From positions 2,482,501 through 2,546,500 of the forward strand of contig NZ_CP151099.1 in the NCBI RefSeq assembly GCF_038096175.1: a DNA stretch of 64,000 nt, in the 5' to 3' direction. This DNA comes from Nostoc sp. UHCC 0302 (GTDB taxonomy: Bacteria; Cyanobacteriota; Cyanobacteriia; Cyanobacteriales; Nostocaceae). Both the position numbers and the translations under genes were made by a program. The notes beneath the pieces are model-generated. The model was not told the DNA's origin. It was given only the letters and a program-made list of their open reading frames with translations, and did not search any database. Below are positions 50,379 to 58,053 of the stretch, piece by piece. Each line of letters begins with the position of its first letter. The stretch's first letter is position 1.

Positions 50379-51455
50379 TTAATGAACCTTCCCCCGTAAT
50401 GATTCAGCATCGACGGGTTTGATTAGGTATGTCTGCAATAGATACCAGATGATGGAGGTTATCAGGGGTAATTTTTGGCAGAACTTGATAAACTTGGGGC
50501 GATCGCTCTGATTAATCTCTGCTATTTTCAGATTAAGGTCAGAACACTGCTCTAAGCGCTGGAAAAACTTGGGGTGATTCGTATTTAAAATCAGAGGAAA
50601 TGCCCGCGCAGAGGTGTTGTTTGTTTCTTGAATGACTCTGGTATTATATTCGCGCGGGTCTATACCAATGGACTGATAAAAGGTCGCCCGCTCAAATACT
50701 GTCAACGTATGGGTTGCAAATACACTCAGCAAGAAGAAGCGCACCCATAACCGCGCTCTCCAATTGTTCCATAGTTGGGATTGCGATCGCAGCAGTGCAT
50801 TGAAGAAATCCCCATGTCGGTTTTCATCTTGACACCAACTCTCAAATTTGCGGAAGAGGGGATAAATTTGGTGTTCTGGATGTTTTTCCATATGGCGATA
50901 CACCAAAATATAACGCCAGTAGCCAATTTTCTCAGATAAGTAGACAGTGTAAATAATCCACTCTGGTGGAAAGAATGTATAGGTACGATTTTTAGTTAAA
51001 TAACTTAAGTCGAGGGAAAGATTAAAATCTGCCATTGATTTATTCAAAAATCCCGCGTGGCGTGCCTCATCCCGTGCCATAAAATTAAAAGCTTCCGCTA
51101 AGATAGGATTGCGGTCTTTCAGTCGGCGCGATAACTCTTTAAACAACAGAAACCCAGAAAACTCTGAGGTACAGGAACGTTCCAAGAAATCAATAAAGGC
51201 GAGGCGCGTTTCTCCATCAATGTGATCCCAACACTGCTTAAATTCTTCATCACGGATAAAGTGATGTCGGTTATAGTCAGCGCGTAACTCCTCAACAATT
51301 GCCCGCAATTCAGCTTCTTGAGCCGAAATATCCAACTGCGCTACAGCATCGAAATCAGTAGTATAAAACCTTGGTGTTAACAAAGTTTCCTGAACAGGCG
51401 CTTTCACACCTGGCTTCAGCACATCAGGCTGGAGACTTTCCACAGACTTAACCAT
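50379..51455 (-). CDS. acsF: Mg-protoporphyrin IX monomethyl ester oxidative cyclase AcsF (diiron)
   Basis: This enzyme forms the isocyclic E-ring of chlorophyll, turning Mg-protoporphyrin IX monomethyl ester into divinyl protochlorophyllide with O2. The 358-aa length is standard. The diiron ligand motifs are visible: the glutamate in SCTSEFSGF, then [10 protein letters not shown] and [10 protein letters not shown] start at 51455 is supported by AAGGA six bases before the ATG. Cyanobacteria often have two copies, one of which (ChlA-II type) is induced under micro-oxic conditions and linked to heme oxygenase 2 and hemN. The neighbourhood points to that isoform. Here it diverges from the heme oxygenase-hemN pair rather than leading it. 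Confidence 0.95.
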   Translation of the reverse strand: MVKSVESLQPDVLKPGVKAPVQETLLTPRFYTTDFDAVAQLDISAQEAELRAIVEELRADYNRHHFIRDEEFKQCWDHIDGETRLAFIDFLERSCTSEFSGFLLFKELSRRLKDRNPILAEAFNFMARDEARHAGFLNKSMADFNLSLDLSYLTKNRTYTFFPPEWIIYTVYLSEKIGYWRYILVYRHMEKHPEHQIYPLFRKFESWCQDENRHGDFFNALLRSQSQLWNNWRARLWVRFFLLSVFATHTLTVFERATFYQSIGIDPREYNTRVIQETNNTSARAFPLILNTNHPKFFQRLEQCSDLNLKIAEINQSDRPKFIKFCQKLPLITSIIWYLLQTYLIKPVDAESLRGKVH

Positions 51456-51858
51456 CAGAATCCTTTTATGAGTTTATGCTTTTAAAGTTATAAAACCATA
51501 AACAGCTATAAAAAGACATCAGTTAAATTATTGAAAGTAAATTGTGAGAAATAACCTTACTATCTCCGTTTCAGGACAGTTAAAATGCCTATCCAACAAG
51601 CAATTTTGTCGCTAACCGACTGAAATATACCTCAGCAAAACAATCATAATAACTTAATAGTTATGTAACCATTATCAGTTATATAATTTTGAGATAAATA
51701 AAAATCGCTAGGATTTGCGTTGGTAATGGTACTTGCTGAGTAGAGTGATGCAAATCCTCTCTAAACCTAGAATAACAATCTTTTAACTCTGGCACTGACA
51801 GGCATTCTGAGTTGATGACTGCCTGAAAACCTTGCGCTTGAATATGAAGGAAGCAACA
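51456..51858. promoter_or_regulatory. Divergent control region between acsF and the heme oxygenase gene
   Basis: About 400 AT-rich bases separate the divergent starts. Promoters for both genes must lie here. Shared low-oxygen control (a ChlR-like activator in other cyanobacteria) is possible, but I cannot point to a specific operator. Confidence 0.4.
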
Positions 51859-52575
51859 ATGAGTAGCAATCTAGCCATCAAACTGCGCTCTGGAACTCAA
51901 CAAGCTCACACCTCGGCGGAAAATGTGGGATTCATGAAATGTTTTCTTAAAGGGGTTGTAGATAGAGACTGCTTCGCCAAATTTTTAGGCAACTTGTATT
52001 ACGTCTACAGCGAATTAGAAGCGGCAATAGAGAGTCATGTCAATCATCCTGTGATTAGCGCGGTTTATTTCCCCGAACTCAATCGCCACGCGTCGTTAGA
52101 GAAAGACATGGTATTCTATTATGGGGATGAGTGGAGAAAGCAAGTCACACCCTCAGCTGCTGCTCAAACCTACATTGCTCGTATTCGGGAAGTTTCTGCT
52201 AGTGCACCTGCCTTATTGTTAGGTCATGCCTACACTCGCTACATGGGAGACCTCTCTGGAGGTCAAATGCTCCAAAAAGTTGCTCAGTCAGCCCTAAAGC
52301 TCTCTGGCTACGAAGGCACGTCCTTTTACAATTTTGAGCAAATTCCAGATAAGAAAGCATTTAAGGACAAGTATCGTCAAGCATTGAACGCACTACCAAT
52401 TGATGATGCGATCGCCCAACGGATTGTAGCAGAAGCTAATAATGCCTTCCAGTTCAACTTACAGATGGCTCAAGAGCTAGAGGGAAGTTTAATCAAAGCA
52501 CTTGGTCAAGTATTGTTCAATAGCCTGACTCGTTCCCAAAATCCAGGTAGCACCGAAACAGCAGTAGCTAATTAG
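51859..52575 (+). CDS. Heme oxygenase, biliverdin-producing (238 aa)
   Basis: It opens heme to biliverdin IXalpha, CO and iron, with ferredoxin as electron donor in cyanobacteria, and supplies phycobilin and phytochrome chromophores. The proximal heme-ligand region is TQQAHTSAENVGFMK (His near residue 17), and the distal-helix motif is YMGDLSGGQML. The frame opens upstream at 51832, but the ATG at 51859 has AAGGAAG seven bases before it and gives the usual MSSNLAIKLRSGTQQAH start and length. Next to hemN and acsF, it is probably the low-oxygen isoform (HO2 type). Confidence 0.93.
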   Translation: MSSNLAIKLRSGTQQAHTSAENVGFMKCFLKGVVDRDCFAKFLGNLYYVYSELEAAIESHVNHPVISAVYFPELNRHASLEKDMVFYYGDEWRKQVTPSAAAQTYIARIREVSASAPALLLGHAYTRYMGDLSGGQMLQKVAQSALKLSGYEGTSFYNFEQIPDKKAFKDKYRQALNALPIDDAIAQRIVAEANNAFQFNLQMAQELEGSLIKALGQVLFNSLTRSQNPGSTETAVAN

Positions 52576-52865
52576 GGGTATTGGTGGCTGGGTACTGGGT
52601 ACTGGCATATTAGGAAGAAAAATCAATTTGTTTTAGTAAACTAAATTTTTTCCTAGCCTCTAGTCCCTAATACCTAGTCCCAAATCCCTATCCCCATTGC
52701 TCCTTCCCCAGAGGGGGCCGAGTTCCCTAATACCCAGTCCCCAGCGATGCACTGAGTTTCGGCTGCGCTCAACTACCGCTTGTTGTAAAGCCTGCGGCAT
52801 AGCTACGCTTAAGGCGCAGCCTCTCGTAGAGAAGTGTCCCTAATCCCCAGTCTCCGGAGGTTTTG
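52576..52865. repeat. Heptamer and palindromic repeats between heme oxygenase and hemN
   Basis: The spacer contains tandem TGGGTAC heptamers near 52592, several CCCTAATCCCCAGT-like units between 52650 and 52860, and a REP-like palindromic patch (52745-52830). The hemN ribosome-binding site GGAGG stands at 52856-52860. These repeats may weaken cotranscription of the two genes. Confidence 0.65.
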
Positions 52866-54248
52866 ATGGTTTTTCTATTACCTGGTGTCAAATTTGATCT
52901 GGATTTGATCAAGAAGTATGATACTCGCGCACCCAGATACACTAGCTATCCACCTGCTACAGAGTTAAGCGAAACTTTCACCCAAACCGACTTTAAGGTA
53001 GCGATCGCAGCTTCTAATCAAAGAAAATCCCCTCTTTCTTTGTATTTCCACATACCTTTTTGTCAAAGTGCTTGCTATTTCTGTGGCTGTAATACGGTAA
53101 TTTCTAACAATAAAAAGATTGCTGAACCTTATTTAAAGCATTTGGTTCAAGACATCAAGAACACTACAGCCTTAATTGATCCAGACAGAAAAGTGTTGCA
53201 AATTCACTGGGGAGGAGGTACACCTAATTACTTAGAGCGTGACCAAGTAGAATTCTTATGGAAAAACATCAATCGCTACTTTAACATCGACCCACAGGCA
53301 GAAATCTCAATTGAGATTAATCCCCGCTATGTCGATAGAAATTACATTTTGTTTCTCAGACAGATTGGGTTTAACCGAATTAGTTTTGGCATCCAGGATT
53401 TTAATCGCAAAGTTCAAGTAGCTGTGAATCGCGTCCAGCCACAAGAAATGCTGTTTGATGTCATGACCTGGATTAAAGAAGCTAAATTTGAAAGTGTGAA
53501 TGTCGATTTAATTTATGGTCTACCTTATCAAACTCGCGAGACATTTCGAGAGACACTGAAAAAGACCATTGAATTAGACCCTGGCCGGATTGTTGTGTTT
53601 AACTTTGCCTATGTACCGTGGCTTAAACCTGTGCAAAAAAATATTGCACAAGAGACATTACCTCTACCACAGGAAAAGTTAGAAATTATGAAAATGACCA
53701 TTGAAGAATTGACGAGTAACCAATATTTATTTATTGGCATGGATCATTTTGCCAAAACTAATGATGAACTGGCGATCGCTCAACGCAATGGTACTCTCAA
53801 ACGCAACTTTCAAGGTTACACAACTCACGCAGAAACAGAACTTTTTGGATTCGGAGTCACATCCATAAGTATGTTAGAAGATGCCTATGCCCAAAACCAC
53901 AAGCAATTAAAGGATTATTATCAAACAATTGCAGCGGGTGTTTTACCAACTAGCAAAGGCATCAAACTGAGTCAAAATGACATAATTAGACGAGATGTGA
54001 TTATGTCTATCATGTCTCACTTTCAATTGTACAAACCAGATATTGAAAAAAAATATCACATCAGTTTTGATGAATATTTCGCTGAAGAATTAAAAGCATT
54101 ACAACCACTAGAAGTTGATGGTTTAGTTAGTTTATCAACAAACCATATTCAAGTCACAGATATTGGTAGGTTACTTGTAAGGAATATTGCCGTCATTTTT
54201 GATACTCATACAAGAACTCGCGAGACTAAATTCTCACGCGCAATTTGA
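52866..54248 (+). CDS. hemN: Oxygen-independent coproporphyrinogen III oxidase HemN
   Basis: This radical-SAM enzyme decarboxylates two propionates of coproporphyrinogen III without O2, making protoporphyrinogen IX. The 4Fe-4S/SAM motif is CQSACYFCGC near residue 70, matching the CxxxCxxCxC of true HemN. IHWGGGTPNYL and ISFGIQDFN are further family motifs. The 460-aa length with the HemN C-terminal domain (TDIGRLLVRNIA) separates it from HemW-type proteins, which are shorter. The ATG at 52866 follows GGAGG by five bases. Together with acsF and heme oxygenase it keeps tetrapyrrole flow going when the O2-dependent HemF slows. Confidence 0.95.
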   Translation: MVFLLPGVKFDLDLIKKYDTRAPRYTSYPPATELSETFTQTDFKVAIAASNQRKSPLSLYFHIPFCQSACYFCGCNTVISNNKKIAEPYLKHLVQDIKNTTALIDPDRKVLQIHWGGGTPNYLERDQVEFLWKNINRYFNIDPQAEISIEINPRYVDRNYILFLRQIGFNRISFGIQDFNRKVQVAVNRVQPQEMLFDVMTWIKEAKFESVNVDLIYGLPYQTRETFRETLKKTIELDPGRIVVFNFAYVPWLKPVQKNIAQETLPLPQEKLEIMKMTIEELTSNQYLFIGMDHFAKTNDELAIAQRNGTLKRNFQGYTTHAETELFGFGVTSISMLEDAYAQNHKQLKDYYQTIAAGVLPTSKGIKLSQNDIIRRDVIMSIMSHFQLYKPDIEKKYHISFDEYFAEELKALQPLEVDGLVSLSTNHIQVTDIGRLLVRNIAVIFDTHTRTRETKFSRAI

Positions 54249-54304
54249 TACTATTACGAGAACTTGTTGCGATGTGTTACTTGTTTAGTTTCCGCAAAAA
54301 ATAG

Positions 54305-54350
54305 TAGGAATCCCCTAATTTAGAAACAATTGTTTCTCAGGGGAAACCTA
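54305..54350 (-). terminator. Hairpin between hemN and the small peptide gene
   Basis: Nested pairing: the palindrome AGAAACAATTGTTTCT (54322-54337) lies inside CCCCT/AGGGG and TAGG/CCTA arms. On the minus strand it is followed by CTATTTTTTG, so it best serves the minus-strand peptide gene. It may also limit hemN read-through. Confidence 0.65.
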
Positions 54351-54404
54351 CCCTATTACGCTAAAATTAGCACATTATGGATTTAGGAAATCATTAGTAA
54401 TTAT

Positions 54405-54704
54405 CTATCTACCAGAACAACTTCCGCCGGGGCTACCTCCGCCGGGGTTACCTCCGCTGGGGTTACCTCCGCCAAAATCATTCTGCCCGCCGCCGAAGTC
54501 AAAGCCACTACCTTGACTAGGGGAACCAGATTGGGGGAAAACATCAGCATGATGGTAGACATATTTATCATATCCTGGTGGTAACTCTCCTGGGCGTTCT
54601 GGACGTTCTTGACGTCTGCCGAAGCATTGTCCACCAGATAGATGCTGCTGTTCTTCTATGGATAACTCCACCAATGAATCTGATTTGATAACTTCATACA
54701 ACAT
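54405..54704 (-). CDS. Double-glycine-leader, glycine-rich small peptide precursor (99 aa)
   Basis: The N-terminus reads VELSIEEQQHLSGGQ, a good match to the LSxEELxxIxGG leader of bacteriocin-type peptides cleaved after Gly-Gly by C39-peptidase ABC exporters. Cleavage after residue 26 would free a 73-residue product beginning QCFGRRQERPERP. It holds a Pro/His/Tyr part (PPGYDKYVYHHADVF), a Gly/Asn/Pro-rich tail of five-residue GGNPG units, and a final SCSGR, so there is one cysteine near each end. ATG at 54704 has GAGG nine bases upstream, and a hairpin follows the stop. No transporter or modification gene lies within the window. A bacteriocin, adhesion or signalling role is unproven. Confidence 0.78.
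   Translation of the reverse strand: MLYEVIKSDSLVELSIEEQQHLSGGQCFGRRQERPERPGELPPGYDKYVYHHADVFPQSGSPSQGSGFDFGGGQNDFGGGNPSGGNPGGGSPGGSCSGR
54421..54480. repeat. Four 15-bp tandem units within the peptide gene
   Basis: Imperfect 15-bp units (CCTCCGCCGGGGTTA type) run from 54421 to 54480 and encode the GGNPS-GGNPG-GGSPG tail. The copy number could vary between strains by slippage. Confidence 0.8.
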
Positions 54705-55085
54705 AATTTTTGCCTCACTTACTTACATTAGGTGCTACACAAATATGTTTAAAAACTAAGTGTGCAATACCTATATTTTTATTTCTAAACATATTTTAAA
54801 TAGATTAAATTCTCCTAAAGGTAGAAATAACTACCTTAAATTTATTGCTTTTGATGCATGACAAAACCAAACCAGATTAAACCATATCTCAAGCAAAGTT
54901 TTTCTTTAAGTACTAAAAACTAAATTTAACAAGAAATTCATTTGTAAAAGGAAAAAATTTTACACATAGCTGATGTAAGAGATTTTCTATAACTTTTGGA
55001 TTTACCATTTATCTCATGTGGTAGAAACAATTGTGAACCAATATTGATAAATTAATTACTAAGCAAGCGAATTCTTAAGGGAATT
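54705..55085. other. Divergent AT-rich spacer
   Basis: The 380 bases separate the small peptide gene (minus) from the GlsB-like gene (plus). They are strongly AT-rich and must hold both promoters. I see no gene and no strong hairpin. Confidence 0.45.
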
Positions 55086-55364
55086 ATGACTATTATTGCT
55101 TGGGTAATTTTAGGACTTTTAGCTGGTGCGATCGCCAAAGCTGTTTATTCTGGGTATCAAGGTGGTGGAATTCTCTCCACAATGATTTTAGGTATCGTTG
55201 GCGCTTTTATTGGTGGAAGTATCTTCACATTACTAAGAACAGGAACCTTACAACTTACTGCGGCTGGGGCTGGGTTAAGCCTTACGGGTATTTTGGTTGC
55301 TGTTCTCGGCGCAATTATAGCTATTTATCTGTGGGGATTAATCAGAAGAAGTAGCAATGTCTAA
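55086..55364 (+). CDS. GlsB/YeaQ/YmgE-family small membrane protein (92 aa)
   Basis: Three hydrophobic glycine-rich helices are visible: IIAWVILGLLAGAIAKAVY, ILGIVGAFIGGSIF and LTGILVAVLGAIIAIYLWG, with a basic tail (IRRSSNV). This matches the transglycosylase-associated/GlsB stress-response membrane protein family, whose biochemical role is not established. It precedes the manganese catalase gene by 170 bases on the same strand. A shared stress context is possible. Confidence 0.92.
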   Translation: MTIIAWVILGLLAGAIAKAVYSGYQGGGILSTMILGIVGAFIGGSIFTLLRTGTLQLTAAGAGLSLTGILVAVLGAIIAIYLWGLIRRSSNV

Positions 55365-55536
55365 CCGCTTATTGGCAAATTGTAAATAATCAGGTGTGTT
55401 TAATTAAGTCTTCTAGTTAACTAGTTTTATCTGCTCAAAAAATCAAAATTCGCTAAATAAAACTAGAAATTCTAGGAGTACTAGGAAAAATAATCCGTAG
55501 ACTCTGTAACATCGTTTTTTGGAAATATTAAGGGTT

Positions 55537-56229
55537 ATGTTTTTTCACAAAAAAGAGCCGATTCATGCAGTAAACGTTCGTGAAGCAAACCCTCGTTTTG
55601 CTCAGTTACTTCTAGAGCAGTTCGGTGGAGCGACAGGAGAACTTAGTGCAGCGCTGCAATATTGGGTACAATCCTTCCACGTCGAAAATGCTGGAATTCG
55701 AGATATGCTCCAAGACATTGCTATCGAAGAATTTAGCCATTTAGAAATGGTAGGTAAACTCATCGAAGCTCATACTAAAAATACAGATCAAACAGAAGCT
55801 TACAAAAGTACTCTCTTTGCTGTACGCGGAATTGGCCCCCATTTTCTAGATAGCCAGGGTAACGCCTGGACTGCAAATTACTTGAATGAAGGTGGAGATG
55901 TAGTACGTGATTTGAGAGCTAATATTGCAGCTGAAGCTGGCGCTCGTCAAACTTACGAAGAGTTAATTAAGTTGGCGACAGATCAGGGAACTCAAGAGAC
56001 TTTGGTTCATCTCTTAACACGGGAAATTTCTCATACCCAGATGTTTATGAAAGCTCTAGATTCACTGGGTAAGTTGACAGATCCATTCTTTGGTAATATC
56101 AAGCCTGATGAAACTGTTGCCCTTTACTACAATCTATCTACGAACGGAAATGGTACTGATGAGCGAGGCCCTTGGAATTCTGAGCCTACATTTAAATACA
56201 TCGCTAACCCACTAGAAAGCAAATCCTAA
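55537..56229 (+). CDS. Manganese catalase (non-heme, KatB-like), 230 aa
   Basis: It converts H2O2 to water and oxygen at a dimanganese centre. The ligand pattern is complete: Glu in GGATGELSAALQYW, Glu and His in AIEEFSHLEMVG, Glu in NIAAEAGARQTYEE, and His in LTREISHTQMFMKAL. The four-helix bundle and length fit the cyanobacterial manganese catalases. The frame extends upstream to a TTG at 55519, but the ATG at 55537 (MFFHKKEPIHAVNV) matches the family N-terminus. A hairpin follows the stop. Confidence 0.93.
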   Translation: MFFHKKEPIHAVNVREANPRFAQLLLEQFGGATGELSAALQYWVQSFHVENAGIRDMLQDIAIEEFSHLEMVGKLIEAHTKNTDQTEAYKSTLFAVRGIGPHFLDSQGNAWTANYLNEGGDVVRDLRANIAAEAGARQTYEELIKLATDQGTQETLVHLLTREISHTQMFMKALDSLGKLTDPFFGNIKPDETVALYYNLSTNGNGTDERGPWNSEPTFKYIANPLESKS

Positions 56230-56251
56230 ATCAATATGTTCTGTAAAAGGA

Positions 56252-56288
56252 TAGGTTGATTCAAGGCACAGATGCCTTTGATTAATCC
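56252..56288 (+). terminator. Terminator-like hairpin after the manganese catalase gene
   Basis: An imperfect stem of about 15 bp (AGGTTGATTCAAGGCA with TGCCTTTGATTAATCCT) lies 25 bases after the stop. A run of seven T follows about 15 bases later. The rest of the spacer to 56698 is AT-rich, with one HIP1 octamer near 56589 and no gene. Confidence 0.6.
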
Positions 56289-56698
56289 TTGAAAAATTAC
56301 TTTTTTTAGTAAGGTGGGCATTGCTCGCCTTACATTATCTTGCTTTAAAATTATTAAATTGGTGGATGAGTGGATGATTTTATTATTAGAATAAAAACTA
56401 GTTTAAATTAATTTAAATTAAATTTATAATTCAAAAACTTTTGGGTTAATTAATTTAGCAATGACTACTTAAACTCGAATATTTAATATGAGTTAGTTAA
56501 AAACGTATTGTCTAGCTCAGTCTATTTTCTAGACAAGATGCCTATAGTCTTGTGAATACAGTACGAAAAACTGAAGTATTTGTAAGAGCGATCGCTTCCT
56601 TAATATCTAGTCGCATTTTGCATTTAGAAATTGATTTAACTCAATCAATTCAAATTAGCTTAACTCAAAATCAAAACAGAGAAGTAGGAGATTAACTT

Positions 56699-57439
56699 GT
56701 GATTGTTAACGCTACACCAACTGGTTGGGAAGTTATTTATCACCGCGCTCATGCTTTGTTAGCCGCTCAACTAGCAGGACAGTGGCGACGTAAAGATGCG
56801 CCAGCAAGGTTATATGAAACGCTAGCTGCAATTTCTCATCACGATGACTTAGAAAAAGAGTGGGAAGAGGACAGTCTTACTGAAGCAGGTGCGCCCAAGG
56901 ACTTTACTCTTAGCACAAATCAGGATGTAGAGATTGGTATTAAGAAATTGGCTGATTTGGCAAAGAATGCTCGCTACCGGGGACGGTGGGTGGCTCTATT
57001 AATTTCCATGCACATCAGCCGTTTAAATGAGCCAAGCCGGGGTAAGTTTCCAAAACTAGACAAGCTGCTAGATGAGCAACTTCAAAATCAGCAACATTGG
57101 CGCGAAGAACTAGGGATTGAAAAAGAGGAAGTTGATGCTGCCTATGCATTTATGCAATGGTGCGATCGCCTTTCTCTTATCCTCTGTCAGCAAGAACTAC
57201 CTGCCGATGAGCGTTTTTTAGAAATTAGTAAAGGCCCTGACGGTGAGCGCTATGACATTATGCAGCGCAGTGATAATTTAGTTGTTGTCAAACCCTGGCC
57301 TTTTGAGAACGATAAATTTACGGTCAACGTCGAAGCCACCAGCTTGTCCCAGGTAAAATTTGAGAACAATGCCGAACTGGCTCAAACACTTCAGCAAGCT
57401 CCTATCAAAATACTGGAGTGGACATTTGTAAAGAGCTAG
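56699..57439 (+). CDS. DUF3891-family protein (246 aa)
   Basis: The protein starts with GTG, with AGGAG about eight bases upstream. It is a mainly helical soluble protein with family features such as YHRAHALLAAQLAGQW, AAISHHDDLEKEWEED and VALLISMHISRL. The several His and Asp residues (HRAH, HHDD, MHISR) resemble an HD-like metal site and hint at a hydrolase, but the function of DUF3891 is not known to me. No partner gene is evident. Confidence 0.85.
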   Translation: MIVNATPTGWEVIYHRAHALLAAQLAGQWRRKDAPARLYETLAAISHHDDLEKEWEEDSLTEAGAPKDFTLSTNQDVEIGIKKLADLAKNARYRGRWVALLISMHISRLNEPSRGKFPKLDKLLDEQLQNQQHWREELGIEKEEVDAAYAFMQWCDRLSLILCQQELPADERFLEISKGPDGERYDIMQRSDNLVVVKPWPFENDKFTVNVEATSLSQVKFENNAELAQTLQQAPIKILEWTFVKS

Positions 57440-57710
57440 AGTGATAGGCGTGTAGGGGAGGAATAAATTCTTTATTACCCTTACACCCCTAATCTCAGCA
57501 GACAACTTTTGTATATCAGCCCTAATATAACAATTCTCAGACACATGAAATACACCCCACCCGCGCTGTCGCGCACTCTCTCCTTGGTAATGGGAGGGTT
57601 GGGGAGGGGTTATTTTGTACCTCACTGGAATTGGAAACGCTATAGCGATCGCCCTACTTTTCTGATAGGTAGCCCTTATTAATGCCATTAACTTTTTTTG
57701 TCAACTCTAG

Positions 57711-57739
57711 TTGACTATATGTAACAAACAAGCTAAGAT
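57711..57739 (+). promoter_or_regulatory. Sigma70-type promoter of a candidate small RNA
   Basis: TTGACT at 57711-57716 and TAAGAT at 57734-57739 are separated by exactly 17 bases, a near-consensus housekeeping promoter. It would start transcription near 57746. Confidence 0.65.
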
Positions 57740-57745
57740 TGTTTA

Positions 57746-57866
57746 CATAAGTTAATAATTAAAAATAAATTAGCGTTAGCCAAAGTAAGCAGATTTCGGT
57801 ATCGCTATCTCTCATCGACATTTGGACTTCTCCCATAGACCTCGGCTATCAAGTCGAGGTTTTTTG
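57746..57866 (+). ncRNA. Candidate small RNA (about 120 nt)
   Basis: The segment runs from the predicted start after a good promoter to a Rho-independent terminator (57839-57866). It has no plausible reading frame with a ribosome-binding site. It is neither leader nor tail of a neighbour: the DUF3891 stop is 300 bases before and the RluA-type start is 190 bases after the terminator. I do not recognise a known family in it. Confidence 0.6.
57839..57866 (+). terminator. Rho-independent terminator of the candidate small RNA
   Basis: ACCTCG at 57839-57844 pairs with CGAGGT at 57855-57860, and the stem is followed by an uninterrupted T run. Confidence 0.8.
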
Positions 57867-58053
57867 TATTTGTTGACAGTTGAAAAATTCCAATTCTTGT
57901 CCACTGTCAATTGATAAATGCGGGAGGCTTTAAACCTTAAATTAATTGTCAATTGGTAATAATTAATACTTAAAATAGCGAATGAAGAAAAAGCTTTTCA
58001 TGCTTTGTTATATCTAACAGAGTGTGGACGTCTGATTTTAAATTACCTCTTGT

